Shown here in pieces: positions 19,170 to 30,078 of a stretch of DNA of 64,000 nucleotides. The notes under the pieces are model-generated. The model was given only the letters and a program-made list of their open reading frames with translations. It did no database searches and was not told where the DNA came from. Source of the stretch: Dryocosmus kuriphilus (taxonomy: Eukaryota; Arthropoda; Insecta; Hymenoptera; Cynipidae); contig CM076194.1 of assembly GCA_038277395.1 (NCBI GenBank), positions 115,995,077 through 116,059,076 on the forward strand. The letters run 5' to 3'. Numbering within the stretch: position 1 is the stretch's first letter; every line of letters starts with the position of its first letter. The position numbers and the translations under genes were made by a program.

Positions 19170-22100
19170 ATGTTTCATCAGAAGCTTGATGTTCAGGAGT
19201 TGGCGCGTCTGTTGGAAAATCATTTAGACGCAGAGACTGTTCAAAAGTTGAAAGGTATTGTACTCGTATTCGTACATTAAAGTTCTATAATTCTGTTCTG
19301 ACTTCTATATATAGTTGTCTACATTTTTATACCTTATGACAGTTTTAATATCGGACATGTGTGAAACGAATGCCAGGACATTGTGTGTTAATAGTCGGAC
19401 AGTATTTGTAGGTTTCGGAAATTTTCATTTAAAAATAATTCGCTTAATCACACGCTACTTGAAAATACTATAACTAAAAGAGGTTACGCAGAAATCTTTT
19501 AATATTAAATTGAAGTATTTTTATAAATTATTTTGTAAAATATCATTGCCTAAGTTTCACGAAATTTTTTAGGTTAGTTTTATGTATGCGAAGTTTTTGA
19601 ATTGTTTTTGAATTTTGTCGTTATTTTAAATGAAGGAAATTTTATAATTCGTCAATATTTATTTTCTGCGATATTCTTTTTCGTTAATTTGTATATTCTG
19701 TATTTATTTTGTCGGTATTATTAAATAATCCCATACACAAGTATTTATTTTTTAAGTCAATCTTTATTTTAGTCAATTCTAAGTATCGATAATTTTGAAT
19801 TTTCACAATTTTAAATTTCGGCAATTTTAAATGTCGCGAATTGATTTAAATGACCACTTATATACTAAAAATATTTCTAAAATTGAACGTATAAATATAC
19901 AAGAAGATGACATTCGAGCTGACTTACAAATCCATTGTGGATTAGTAAAGCTTTTTGTGATTTTCTACATTTTTATAAATTTCCACAATGCAGGTTTTCC
20001 ATTCTTAAAAGTAAAACGATGAGTCTTAATTAATTAAGGATTGAAATATTATTATTTATGTTAGTATTATATATTACTTAATTATTTCAATAAAAATTTG
20101 TTATTTTGTGAACTACACTTTTTAAAAATTGGTCATCTCTTTGAAAAGTTATTAAGCAGCTACCTACTGGTGACCATACCAAAAAATCACATTCCATTAA
20201 CCCTGTGAAGTATGCATGGTCATTTGGCACTGTGTAAAATATAAATGAGATTTCCTCAAACACACTTCTTCATTCTCAGACTTAGAACGGACTTAAAGTT
20301 GCACGTTCTATTTACTTTCGTAGCAGAATTGATCAAATTCAATGTCAATAATCAGTAAGTCTCGATATTCATTCCAATTTTGATCAGACTTCACGTTAAC
20401 TTCGTTATTTTTATTTCGAAAAAATTTCCAAGACAAAAGATTTGATGAAAGTGAACTTGCGATTGTCCAACCACTGACGTAAAACCCTTTCTTGAAACGT
20501 AACGCAATATTAGTGTGTTAACAACAATTTAATTTATAATGTATTAACTATTTTGCACTTATACGGATCTTGTAATTTTGCGATTTTAAAACAAATTCTT
20601 GTGTCTTTTCGTTGTAGGAAAACTCATCTAAATTATATCTAAAAGTATAAGAAGAAAAATGGAACAATTAACTTGTTCTGTGTGCAAGGACAAAGTCCCT
20701 AATGGTCTAAATGGACTAGTTTACCATTTAAAGTTCACCCATGGACTAACTATAAATAGAGGTTTGGGTACGTCAGGGTTCGAATGTGGACAGGATTCGT
20801 GTAAAAGACGTTTCACATTATTTAATTCTTTGCGCAAGCACATTAAAAAAGTGCATTTGCATAATAATAGAAATGATGAAGAGATACATAACGAATTTCC
20901 TAGAACTGTTGTTTACCATATGGAAGAAGGCGAGTTTGATAATGTCAGAAATGATAACGCTAGCAATGGCGATAATGATTCTGATGATGACCATATTGAT
21001 CTTCATAATGATGAAGATGACTTCGGGCAATTTGATTTAAGGTTATCCGTGATACGTATGATATCACGATTACAATCAAAGAGTTCAATTACAGGAGCTG
21101 TCCTAACTGATGTATTAGATGAGTGTGAAGAACTTCTTTTTGATACAGTTAATTTTTTAAAGTATAATGTTAAGAAATACTTTATAGAAAGAGACATGAT
21201 CAATACTGCTCCAGTTGATGAACTGCTGCAAAAATTCGAATTTGAGAGCCCATTTGAAGGCTTGAGCTCGTTAAAGCAGCAGATAGATGCGCTTCAAAGT
21301 CACTGTGGCTATATTGAACCAATAGAGATTCCTCTTGGTCAAAGAATTGATAACGTTTTGGATCGCGAAACTGGAATTTATGTCCCAAAAGTTATCAAGG
21401 AGACCTTCCAATATGTTCCAATCATAGATATTTTGTCACTAGTTTTATCAAACAGATATGTCAAAGAAGCCATCTTGTCCGAAGAATCATCAGAAGAAGG
21501 CATCATTTCTTCATTTATTGATGGTCAACAGTTTAAAAATAACCCATTCTTCCAAAGACATCCACATGCTTTACGATTGGAGCCGTACTACGATGACTTA
21601 GAAGTTGTAAACCCACTTGGTTCAAAAACGGGTCCCCATAAACTGGGGGTTGTTTTATTTAAAGTTGGAAATGTTCCAGACCAAATCAATTCTTGCCTAG
21701 GCAGCATTCATGTCTTATGTCTATGCTATTCAGCTGATATAAAGAAATATGGATTTCGACGCATTTTACAGCCATTCCTTCGCGATCTCGAGAAACTCGA
21801 GAGTGATGACGGAGTTTTAATCACAATACAAGATGAAGCATTTACACTTCGTGCAAGTATTGCGGCATTTTGTGCTGATGGTTTAGCAGCACACGAAGTG
21901 TACGGTCTTCTTTCACCTTCAGCTAATAGGTTCTGTAGGGAGTGTCTCTTAACCAGAGCTGAACTTCTAGAAGGAAATATAGATCCCAGTGAACAGAGAA
22001 CCGAAGAGATGTTTGCTGAGCATCTTCAATTGATCAGAACTGCGGGTCCTAACCAATGCGATATTCAAAATGCTATGACTGAGACAGGGGTACGTGAAGA

Positions 22101-24788
22101 CAGTCCCCTAAATGCCTCTAGATATTTTCACATTTCCAGAAACAAAGTATTTGACGTTCTGCACGATATATTTCTTGGTGTAGGACCCATGGTTATGAAA
22201 CTAGTTTTGAATCACTACATATTTGTAGAACGTTTTTTCAAAGTAGGATATCTGAACGGGCAAATCGCTTCCTTTCAATATGGACGAATGGAGCAGAAAA
22301 GTAAACCATCTGCAAATTTCACCGAAGCTGGACTCCGAAATACTAATGACCATTCCTTAAGTCAAAAAGGCATGCAATTTTGGTGCCTACTCCGAGCATT
22401 TCCATTTCTACTTGCTGAAAAGGTTCCCAGGGATGATGAATATATGAACCTTATTTTGCTCCTGTTGCGCGTTATAGAGATTGTTCTTGCCCCTAAAATC
22501 GCTAGAGGTATGTTGCCCTACTTGAATGAACTGATTAATGATTTCTGTGAAGTCTTCAAAACACTATTTCCTGATAAAAATTATATTAACAAATTTCATC
22601 ACATGAAACATTATGCCGAGTGCATAAAATGGTCCGGACCTTTGTCTAAATTATGGTGCATGAGGTACGAAGCCAAGCATGGTCCAACGAAGCAGCGGGG
22701 TCAAGTGGTATGCAATTTTAAAAATTGCCCGAAAACTCTAATAAGAGTTGCTCAGTGCGCTCAAAGTGCCATGTGGGGAGCAGGAGATGTAAAATTATAC
22801 TCAGTAAAAAGCCAAGGAGGAAATACAGTTGCAGTTGCACATACTTTTAGCGAGAGAGAACTACAGAATTTAGGGTATGAGAATACTGATTTTGTCTTTA
22901 AGACCAGGTCCATTCGTGTAAACGGAACTTTATATGCAGTCGGATGTTTCGTTTGTCTCGATGCAAAAGGGTTAAAGGATGTGAATCTGCCTATTTTTGG
23001 GAAAATTTGCGAGATAATACTCGTTAGGGATTCCACAGTGTACCTCCGTACAATTATTTATAGGACCTTGCACTTTGATCCTGATTTTAATGCCTATGCC
23101 ATTCAATATGAAAACGAGACAGATGTTGCTTTTATCACAACAGCAGATCTCGCCTTTTACCGACCTTACTCTGCATGGTCAGCCATCAATTCTGATGAGC
23201 AGTTCATCAGCTTGCGTCATATTCTTCTGTAAATATACTTTAAGGTAAATATTACAGTAACTATAAGCTGTTTTTCAAAAAAGTAGTCCGTAGTAACATT
23301 TGAGGGCTTGAGTTGGCCAGAGAATTGGTACACAAATAATAAGTTGCAAAACGTGATTCAAGAAGGATTATACTTGTCATTTTTTAAAACTTTATATTGC
23401 AAAATGACAAACTCTACCATCTGATATCCTAAAAACATAATAACCTGAAATTTTCTAATGCTGCATCAAGCTTATCATTTACTGTTTAAATTTAAATTAT
23501 CATATTTGCAGAGCAAAACATTGACGGAGAGGTTTTCTTCGATCTAACAGGGAATGATTTGAAAGATATGGGTATAAAAGTGGGTCCTAGGATAAAGTTA
23601 TTGAAGTTAATAACTGAGAAAACAGAAGAAAAAGAGGTTTGTAAATTTTTTTAAGTAAGAAATACTGAAGAAGTAATTTACAAAAAACTCTAAGTTCTGA
23701 TACAATTAATATTTATGTGTTATAAATTATAGGAAATGTACGTCGTCTCTGAAAGTGGACAGTTAAAACCATTGGATGATACATCAATACCAGATGAAGA
23801 AACTCCTACAAGAATTTCTGGAAAAAAGGAAATAAGCACGTCGGATAAAAGGGGTGCTGCACCACAACCTAAGTTGGACTTTTCAGTATGTTTTTTCAAA
23901 GTTTGCTTCTTAATAACATGTAATTATTATTCTTCACTCCAACGCGTATATTGTTTTAAGGAATTTAGCTCTGTCCGAGAAATTCTCGAAAATCACGCTC
24001 AAGGTCCAGCCCTTATACAAGATATCGAAGAAGGCAACTTTGGAGAATTAAAGCGAAGAACTTTGGTACGAATACTCGTAGCAGAATTGATCAAATTCTA
24101 TGGCAATAATCAGTAAGTCATTTCGATTTCTTTCGTCTGGATGTTTTTCTTCGTATTTTAAAGGTTTAGAACAATCTTTTCTGCTGTGAACAATTAACTG
24201 CGAATTAACTTACATACTTGAATCCAAAAGCTGAATTAGTTTCTTTGCACCCATACTTACTTATATAAAACTATTCTTTTCATTTAGTTATCCTCCTGAT
24301 GAAGCAAAATGGTCGTTAGCCATGGCGATTATCAATAACTTTCCATGTCTGAAAAGCAACCTGGGAGAGTACGGCTGCGTAAGATTCTTTTTTCTATTAT
24401 ATGTTTCAAAATTCAAGTTATTTAAAGACACATTTTTCAATAATCATCGAAATCACTGAAATAATAAGAGATTTAGTAGAGCAAAGGAAGTTTCAGTTAC
24501 GCTAAGCACTTGGAAAATGTAAGTTATATTCTTTTCTAGGAGCACTACTTCGATAGAAAAACCAGGAGTGGCTTTATCGAATATCGACTAAGGAACTGTC
24601 GTAAAATTCTCCCTCCGCACGAAAAGAAGTACCGATATGCGGCCTTAAAGAGACAGAGTGCACAAACCGGTACGCATATTGCACATTACAAATCGAGCAA
24701 ACACTATGGCTCACTTCTTTCCGAAGAAGACTTGGAAGAAAAGGTTCAAATAATTTCCTTAATAACCTGTACTTAAAATTATTATTCT

Positions 24789-24866
<78 letters not shown>

Positions 24867-26955
24867 TTGCAGATATCATGGATGCAGTTGACGATGGCCA
24901 CGACGGAGAAACGCTTACGTGTTACACAATATCTATCTGAAACCTTTGCTAATAGGAGGAAATGGATCGAAGAAACAAACCCCACTATACTTGAAATCGT
25001 TGAACAGTACCCTATGCTATTTGAATATGAAGGTGCTATGGTAAGTAATTCTTAGTGGAAAAAGCTGCAACATTATATGTAAGCTTTTAAAGGAATTTCA
25101 CAAGATTAGAGGGTTTCATAGGATTTTTAAGGAATTTATTCATTTTAAAAGATTTAAAATTGATTTCAAGGTATTCTAGAAGAAATTAAAGTATTTCAAG
25201 AGATTTTAAAAAAAAAATTTGTACGATTTTTAAAGACTCCAAGGGATTTTAAGATACTTTGTACGATTTTGAAAAATTCTAAGGATTTCTACGAATTAAA
25301 AAGGTTTCAAGTACTTTCAGAAGATTTATAGGTTTTTAAAGATATTAAGGATTTAAAAAAGTAGAAAATTGAAGGGAATTAAAAAAATTTTTGGTGAATC
25401 TTTTACAAGTTATTTCAAAGAGATACAATTTTCAATGAATAAAAAGTTCTAAAATTTAAAAGAAATTTTGGAAGAGTTAAAGTATTTAATATGATTTCCA
25501 AGGATATGATTGATTTTCAGAAATTTCAAGGGATTAAACAAATTATTAATTAATTATCACAAAATGAAGAGATTTTATAGGAATATACACACAAATACTT
25601 CAGAATATATTTTAATGCAAATCACGGAATACTTGCATGTATGAATATATGGAAATACTTGGAAATAGTTCAGAATATTTGGGAAAACTTTGTAATACTT
25701 CGAAATACTTAGGAATATCTGTAACATCAAGAAGATCTGGGAGTAAATAGGAATATTTACGTAATAAATGGGAATATTTCGTGAACGTACGAGGAATACG
25801 GGTACTTAAGTGGTCGACCCCTCGTAAAACACGTTTTTTCCCCCAGGAAATTAAATTCGAAAACAATCTAAGTATTGGACATTCAAAAAATAAATTTCTT
25901 TTTATAATTATTTACAAGAAATTTTTCGAAATGCAGGAATGCTAAAGATCCTAGTAAATTGTAATCCTTTTGCTCCATTATTTTTCTTCTTAGAATGGAC
26001 TTGCTTGAAAAATGTATTTAATATGTGTTGCTGTATAGAATTATGTAACATTAAAGTCGATTCAATGTTCCTATAGATCGAGCTCGAATACGAGAGAATT
26101 ATGAACGTTAAAGGAATCGAAAAGGACAATTTCCTTGGCCACTACTCGACACATTATTCAAAACGTATTCTTGCTTATGCAAAACGTAATCATCCAAATA
26201 TTTACGTTGATGCGTGTTCTGTGAAAGACGGTAATTTTTGTATATAATCTTTATTATTTATATTTTACATCAAAGAAATGATATTGGTCTAAAAATAACT
26301 TTTCTAATCCTACAGAAAATCTTCGTTCGTTAGTAATTTTGCCTCATCTTCTTCCACACATCAATTTCAAGTCTGCCAAGAGACAGAGATGTGGGCAAGT
26401 GAACAGTATTATAAAATCTGCCGTACCGAATACCGATTTACTTCGAATTCTAAAAGTAAGTTTTCAAATAGAAAAATGAGTAACATTTTACTACAATTTT
26501 AATCGAAATAAATAAATAAATCCCTAATAATACAATTAATTGAAATATATATTTCTTTACTTCAGGAAGGGACCAACATCGAAGCTTCTATAAACGAGTA
26601 CCGGAAGCAGACCCAAACAAATGTTCAGCCCCACATTATATGTGTGAAAGGACAAGGAAGGGATACGTTCTTCATACAAGCTGATGGTTTTTTGATTAAT
26701 CTATCAAAAAATTCCAGTCCTCTTGAAACTTTCGACATACTCTTCAAAGTCCACTTTGTGTTAAATGTCCAATTTGCTCAATCTCTGACATATTTTTATA
26801 ATTTTATGGAACATTTTCTAGATAACACGATCGGAGCTGCAGAAGTTATGAATTCGGTTTCTTCACTCAATGTATCTCTAAAAAATGTGATCCTAACTTC
26901 ATCAAGTTATAACCTCGAAAATTATGAAAATAACGATGAGGCCGAGGACATATAA
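19170..26955 (+). CDS. SAM-domain protein, SAMD3-like, ten coding exons
   Basis: join(19170..19254, 23512..23636, 23733..23885, 23961..24112, 24288..24378, 24540..24743, 24873..25040, 26077..26230, 26316..26455, 26566..26955) gives 553 codons plus stop. All nine GT-AG introns agree in phase and no internal stop occurs, so the gene looks functional. Residues ~5-70 form a sterile alpha motif: LARLLENHLDAETVQKLKEQ, then GEVFFDLTGNDLKDMGI and GPRIKLLKLI. The body matches the SAMD3-like family: LVRILVAELIKFYG, the YPPDEAKWSLAMAIINNFP block, FIEYRLRNCRKILPP, TFANRRKWI, IVEQYPMLFE and a Leu-rich C-terminal part. SAM domains mediate protein-protein or RNA binding; this family's function is not known to me. 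Intron 1 (4.26 kb) holds the transposase ORF. Donors after exons 2 and 6 are weak (GTTTGT, GTTCAA). Whether it is a host gene or a transposon accessory gene is open. Confidence 0.88.
20318..20361 (+). repeat. Duplicate of a SAM-gene exon end and its splice donor
   Basis: These 44 bases match 24076-24119 at 42 positions: the last ~35 coding bases of the fourth coding exon plus the donor GTAAGTC. Here the donor GT is at 20355-20356. A good acceptor (TTTTCGTTGTAG, ending at 20617) lies 41 bases before the transposase ATG. So the copy could serve as a 5' UTR exon of the transposase mRNA. Confidence 0.85.
20659..23232 (+). CDS. Intact 857-aa zinc-finger, tnp2-like (CACTA/EnSpm-type) transposase
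   Basis: A single uninterrupted ORF in intron 1 of the SAM gene, on the same strand. Residues 6-28 are a C2H2 finger (C6, C9, H23, H28) and 43-66 a second one (C43, C48, H61, H66). An Asp/Asn-rich acidic stretch lies at about 95-125. The body follows the tnp2 layout. YYDDLEVVNPLGSKTGPHKL is near 308, with a candidate catalytic Asp. QPFLRDLEKLE is near 375, CADGLAAHEVYGLLSP near 407 with a second Asp/His cluster, and a CREC knuckle follows. Near 647 comes MKHYAECIKWSGPLSKLW and then MRYEAKHG, a likely third acidic residue. Relatives occur in many animal genomes as uncharacterised proteins. I place it with CMC/EnSpm by motif order, not by alignment. The ATG at 20659 is the first after a good splice acceptor. 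Intactness over 2.6 kb implies recent activity or selection. Confidence 0.82.
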   Translation: MEQLTCSVCKDKVPNGLNGLVYHLKFTHGLTINRGLGTSGFECGQDSCKRRFTLFNSLRKHIKKVHLHNNRNDEEIHNEFPRTVVYHMEEGEFDNVRNDNASNGDNDSDDDHIDLHNDEDDFGQFDLRLSVIRMISRLQSKSSITGAVLTDVLDECEELLFDTVNFLKYNVKKYFIERDMINTAPVDELLQKFEFESPFEGLSSLKQQIDALQSHCGYIEPIEIPLGQRIDNVLDRETGIYVPKVIKETFQYVPIIDILSLVLSNRYVKEAILSEESSEEGIISSFIDGQQFKNNPFFQRHPHALRLEPYYDDLEVVNPLGSKTGPHKLGVVLFKVGNVPDQINSCLGSIHVLCLCYSADIKKYGFRRILQPFLRDLEKLESDDGVLITIQDEAFTLRASIAAFCADGLAAHEVYGLLSPSANRFCRECLLTRAELLEGNIDPSEQRTEEMFAEHLQLIRTAGPNQCDIQNAMTETGVREDSPLNASRYFHISRNKVFDVLHDIFLGVGPMVMKLVLNHYIFVERFFKVGYLNGQIASFQYGRMEQKSKPSANFTEAGLRNTNDHSLSQKGMQFWCLLRAFPFLLAEKVPRDDEYMNLILLLLRVIEIVLAPKIARGMLPYLNELINDFCEVFKTLFPDKNYINKFHHMKHYAECIKWSGPLSKLWCMRYEAKHGPTKQRGQVVCNFKNCPKTLIRVAQCAQSAMWGAGDVKLYSVKSQGGNTVAVAHTFSERELQNLGYENTDFVFKTRSIRVNGTLYAVGCFVCLDAKGLKDVNLPIFGKICEIILVRDSTVYLRTIIYRTLHFDPDFNAYAIQYENETDVAFITTADLAFYRPYSAWSAINSDEQFISLRHILL
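24791..24862. repeat. TA microsatellite in an intron
   Basis: About 36 TA units just upstream of the acceptor (TGTCTTGCAG) of the seventh coding exon. At this length it could affect splicing and is likely polymorphic. Confidence 0.95.
25060..25860. repeat. Diffuse simple sequence in the seventh intron
   Basis: Loose, non-periodic variations of AAGGATTTTAAAG and TTTCAAGG fill 25085-25560. GGAATACTTCG/GAATATTT variants fill 25600-25780. This is cryptically simple sequence with no gene. Similar text recurs at 28440-28680 and 30840-31010. Confidence 0.7.
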
Positions 26956-26998
26956 TCCAGTATCAATAATGTTATACGTCAGAATTAAATATATATGA

Positions 26999-27664
26999 AT
27001 TAGGATAATCGATGAAAACCGACTACTTCTGAAAAAAAGTTCTTTATTTCAGATGATGAATCGTTCAACGTTTCGAGACCTGTACAGTATCCTCATCAGG
27101 AACACAATTTTTAAAGAATCCTCATATCAAGAATTTAAAAATTGAATGAAATCATTCTTAAACATTCTTAAAAGGTTCTTTCTATAAGAATTTAAAATTC
27201 ATTAAAAAGATTGTGATGATAGCATTGTTTTCACTAGTGATTTCCTAACCATTTTTGTTATTTTATTTTAAACGAAAACATAAATCTAAATCTGGAGCGG
27301 AAGACTTCATTCCGCTCCATTTGATTCTTCTCAAAAATGGAGCGGAATCAAGTCTTCCCTCCAGACTTAGATTTATGTTTTCGATTAAAATAAAATAACA
27401 AAAATGGTTTGGAAATCACTAGTGAAAACAATGCTATCATCAGAATCTTTTTAATGAATTTTTAACGAATTTTAAATTCTTATAGAAAGAACCTTTTAAG
27501 AATGTTTAAGAATGATTTCATTTAATCTTTAAATTGTTGATATGAGGATTTTTTAACAATTGTGTTCCTGATGAGGAGACTGTACAGGTCTCCAAACGTT
27601 AAACGATTCATATGAAATAAACAACTTTTCTTAGAAGTAGTCGGTTTTCATCGATTATCCTAAT
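26999..27664. mobile_element. Fold-back MITE (666 bp, nearly full-length inverted repeat)
   Basis: The left arm starts ATTAGGATAATCGATGAAAA and the right end is its reverse complement. The arms, about 310 bp each, pair almost throughout around a short loop near 27331 (TTGATTCTTCTCAA). No coding capacity. It lies 43 bp after the SAM-gene stop codon, in its 3' UTR or flank. Each arm has a CTGATGAG...AAACG motif; see findings. The target duplication is not clear. Confidence 0.9.
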
Positions 27665-28257
27665 CCAATATCATTGTAACATTAAATTCTATTCTATTAG
27701 TAATCTTGAGTAGAAGTTTCTTGTCTGAATTATATTAAATTGAAAAATTACCTTTCATAGTATTTTTAGCAAAAAAATGTAAAAAAATTTTTTTTTAGAA
27801 ATAGTTAATTAATTATATAGTTAATAACATCATACAAAGAAAATGACATCACTACCTACGATACTGCGCTGCGCTCACACATGTAAAAACTCATGCTTTC
27901 TGTGGCTCTTGGAGAATCTTTTACATTATGGATTTCACTAATTTGACATCATGTTAATGACTATTGATGAACATTTAATCTCTGGTAAATATGAAATATA
28001 TATTCATAACCTATTCCAATATAGTTGCAATTTTTTCCACTCCTCACTTCTTACACTAAAACATTATATTAAGTATGGTATTATTTTGTGAATTGTTGAA
28101 GAAAATTTTCTTTTCTTTATATTGTATGATATTTATCTTGCTTTTGTGACATAAATGAAACATTTCGCAATATCACGTACTGTTTAGGGATAATTACAGT
28201 TTATAAATTTAAATTTTGCCGGGTGAAGCAACGCATGCGCGTTGGTTAGTTCTGCCC
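27665..28257. other. AT-rich spacer, no gene seen
   Basis: Contains AT-rich sequence, a small GC-rich spot at 27865-27885 and no ORF or repeat that I can place. If the 9.8-kb element is real, this is its 3' internal non-coding part. Confidence 0.5.
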
Positions 28258-28407
28258 AATTCAGTTCTACTAATTCATTTAATGATGACGTTTTAACTCT
28301 TCGAATTAGTAGTTTTCTACTAATTGTTAGTGGACGACTTTTTCTTATTTCAATTAGTAGAATTTGACTATCAATTAGTAAAATATCACTAATTCAGATT
28401 TAGAGAG
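28258..28407 (-). repeat. Right terminus with subterminal iterons
   Basis: On the minus strand it begins CTCTCTAAATCTGAATTAGT and continues with six AATTAGT/ACTAATT units in mixed orientation up to AGTAGAACTGAATTGGGC. It is the counterpart of 18601-18735. Confidence 0.7.
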
Positions 28408-28684
28408 CAGAGATGTGAAATAGTTTTGGCGCGTTTAAATTTTGAATTATTTCCTAGCGTAAAAGATTTTAAAGCAAAATTTTGCTAGAATACATCATTT
28501 TAGAACAAAGAGTAAGTTTAAGAGATATTTTGAAGTTTTGAAACGATTCAAAAATAATAAAAGCTTATATAATATTTTAGGAATTTTGTAAGTTTCAAGA
28601 AAATGAAAAAAATTCCTCAGGACAGTAGGAAAAATTCAAATGATTTTTTATTTTAAAAAATTAATTTTAAAAGAATATTTAAAA

Positions 28685-29115
28685 AAAACAAAAGATTTCT
28701 ATTTCAAGGTAATTTTTTAAATAAAATTTTTATTCATATAAGTTTAAAAACAAATTGATAATACTTATCTTCTTGTGAGTAATTTAAATATTTTTGTGAC
28801 TAAACAAAATATTTAAAAAGCATTCAATGTTGCATCAAAATATTTCTTTATTTATTTCTGTACAGTATATATATCTTAAAAAACATTTTTTATTTAGGAA
28901 ATGTCTGTTATGTTTTTAAACACAATACAAAAAATATTTCGTAACAGTAGTTTTTTATCAATAAATTATCGCCGGGTATAACTGCAAAAGATTTCTATTT
29001 CAAGACAATTTTTTAAATAAAGTTTATATTCATATAAGTTTAAAAACAAATTGATAATACTTATTTTCTTGTGAGTAATTTAAATATTTGTGTGACTAAA
29101 CAAAATATTTAATAA
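28685..29115 (+). repeat. Direct repeat pair of about 130 bp
   Basis: The segment 28690-28815 (starting AAAAGATTTCTATTTCAAGG) recurs at 28986-29110 with few changes, about 297 bp apart. The surrounding 28408-30070 is AT-rich and otherwise without recognisable genes. Confidence 0.75.
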
Positions 29116-30078
29116 CTAAATTTTGATGCAAGAAATTAAGACTATAGGAGTTGTAATGGTTTAAAAAACCATTTATTGAATCCCGTGTTTTGCTCCGTTA
29201 AAATTACAATTTTGCGATTATACAGTTTTGCGAATCGTGCCTGAAAATGCTTAAAATTATGATTAACTCTTCTCCTACACATGATCAAATCTTACAATTA
29301 CAATTTTGCGAATCATATCTAAAAATGCTTAAAATTATGTTGGCGCGCTTATTTTAAAAAACAGCTAATATATAATTTTATAACTGCCTGAAAATGCGAT
29401 ACAGTGAAATAATGTGGTGGTGGACGTAGTTGATTAACGGATTAACGGACCGATTAACGGTCTTGCCCAGCTCTGATTAAAAACAATCTTTCCAAAATAT
29501 TGAATAGTTTTTCAAGTAATTAAGCAGACAAACAAATTTCAATATACCTATGGAATGTTCAGGAAAACTAATTGAAGTGGTGAACTTGGGCCCTGAGATA
29601 ATGGATTTCATTAAACAGGATGTGTTCAAATGAAATAATTCGTAATAAAAATCACATTTAGTCTGGATTTTTTCTTAATTATTATAGTTTAGGACATCAT
29701 TTACTTTTAAAAAACATATAAGATATAATATTTCACGCATTAAGGCTATGAAGTTAGCGAGTGATAGGTATGAATTTCAAACTTAAATTGAAATGACCCA
29801 TATATTTATCACCAAATGTACACTTCATATACCTAACATATTGTAATGTAAGAAGCTAATAGGGTCGAAGTTTTAAAGTCCTGTATAATACGCTTCCGAA
29901 AAGGTCGAAAAATTTTCTTTTATTGCGGTTAATTGTGTCGCCGCTCAGGCGACAGTGTGGCACTATTGAAGAAGTCGCCAACAGAATGGCGAGACAGGAC
30001 GTATTATTCAAAATTGATTAAATACCCATGTAAGTAGTCTCTGAGTTTTATTTCAATGTTTCTTTTCAAAGTGTAAGG

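Larger units (their letters stand above)
18601..28407 (+). mobile_element. Candidate CACTA/EnSpm-like two-gene transposon (9.8 kb)
   Basis: The left end reads CTCTCTAAATCTGAATTAGT (18601-18620) and the right end (28388-28407) is its exact reverse complement. Both ends continue inward with iterons of AATTAGT/ACTAATT: four within 18601-18730 and six within 28258-28407. Beyond those comes a GTGCG/ATGCGC-rich patch. Short TIRs plus many subterminal iterons are typical of CACTA elements. The interior holds a tnp2-like transposase and a SAM-domain gene on the same strand and no other gene. Immediate flanks are CA on both sides (18599-18600, 28408-28409), possibly a 2-bp target duplication, though CA/CA can occur by chance. 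The termini, iterons and genes are observed; that they form one element is my inference. A host gene flanked by two MITEs is the alternative. Confidence 0.55.

Noticed and set aside
24782..24985. Frame with a Tyr-Ile repeat
   Set aside because: Translation of the TA microsatellite and the complement of a real SAM-gene exon.
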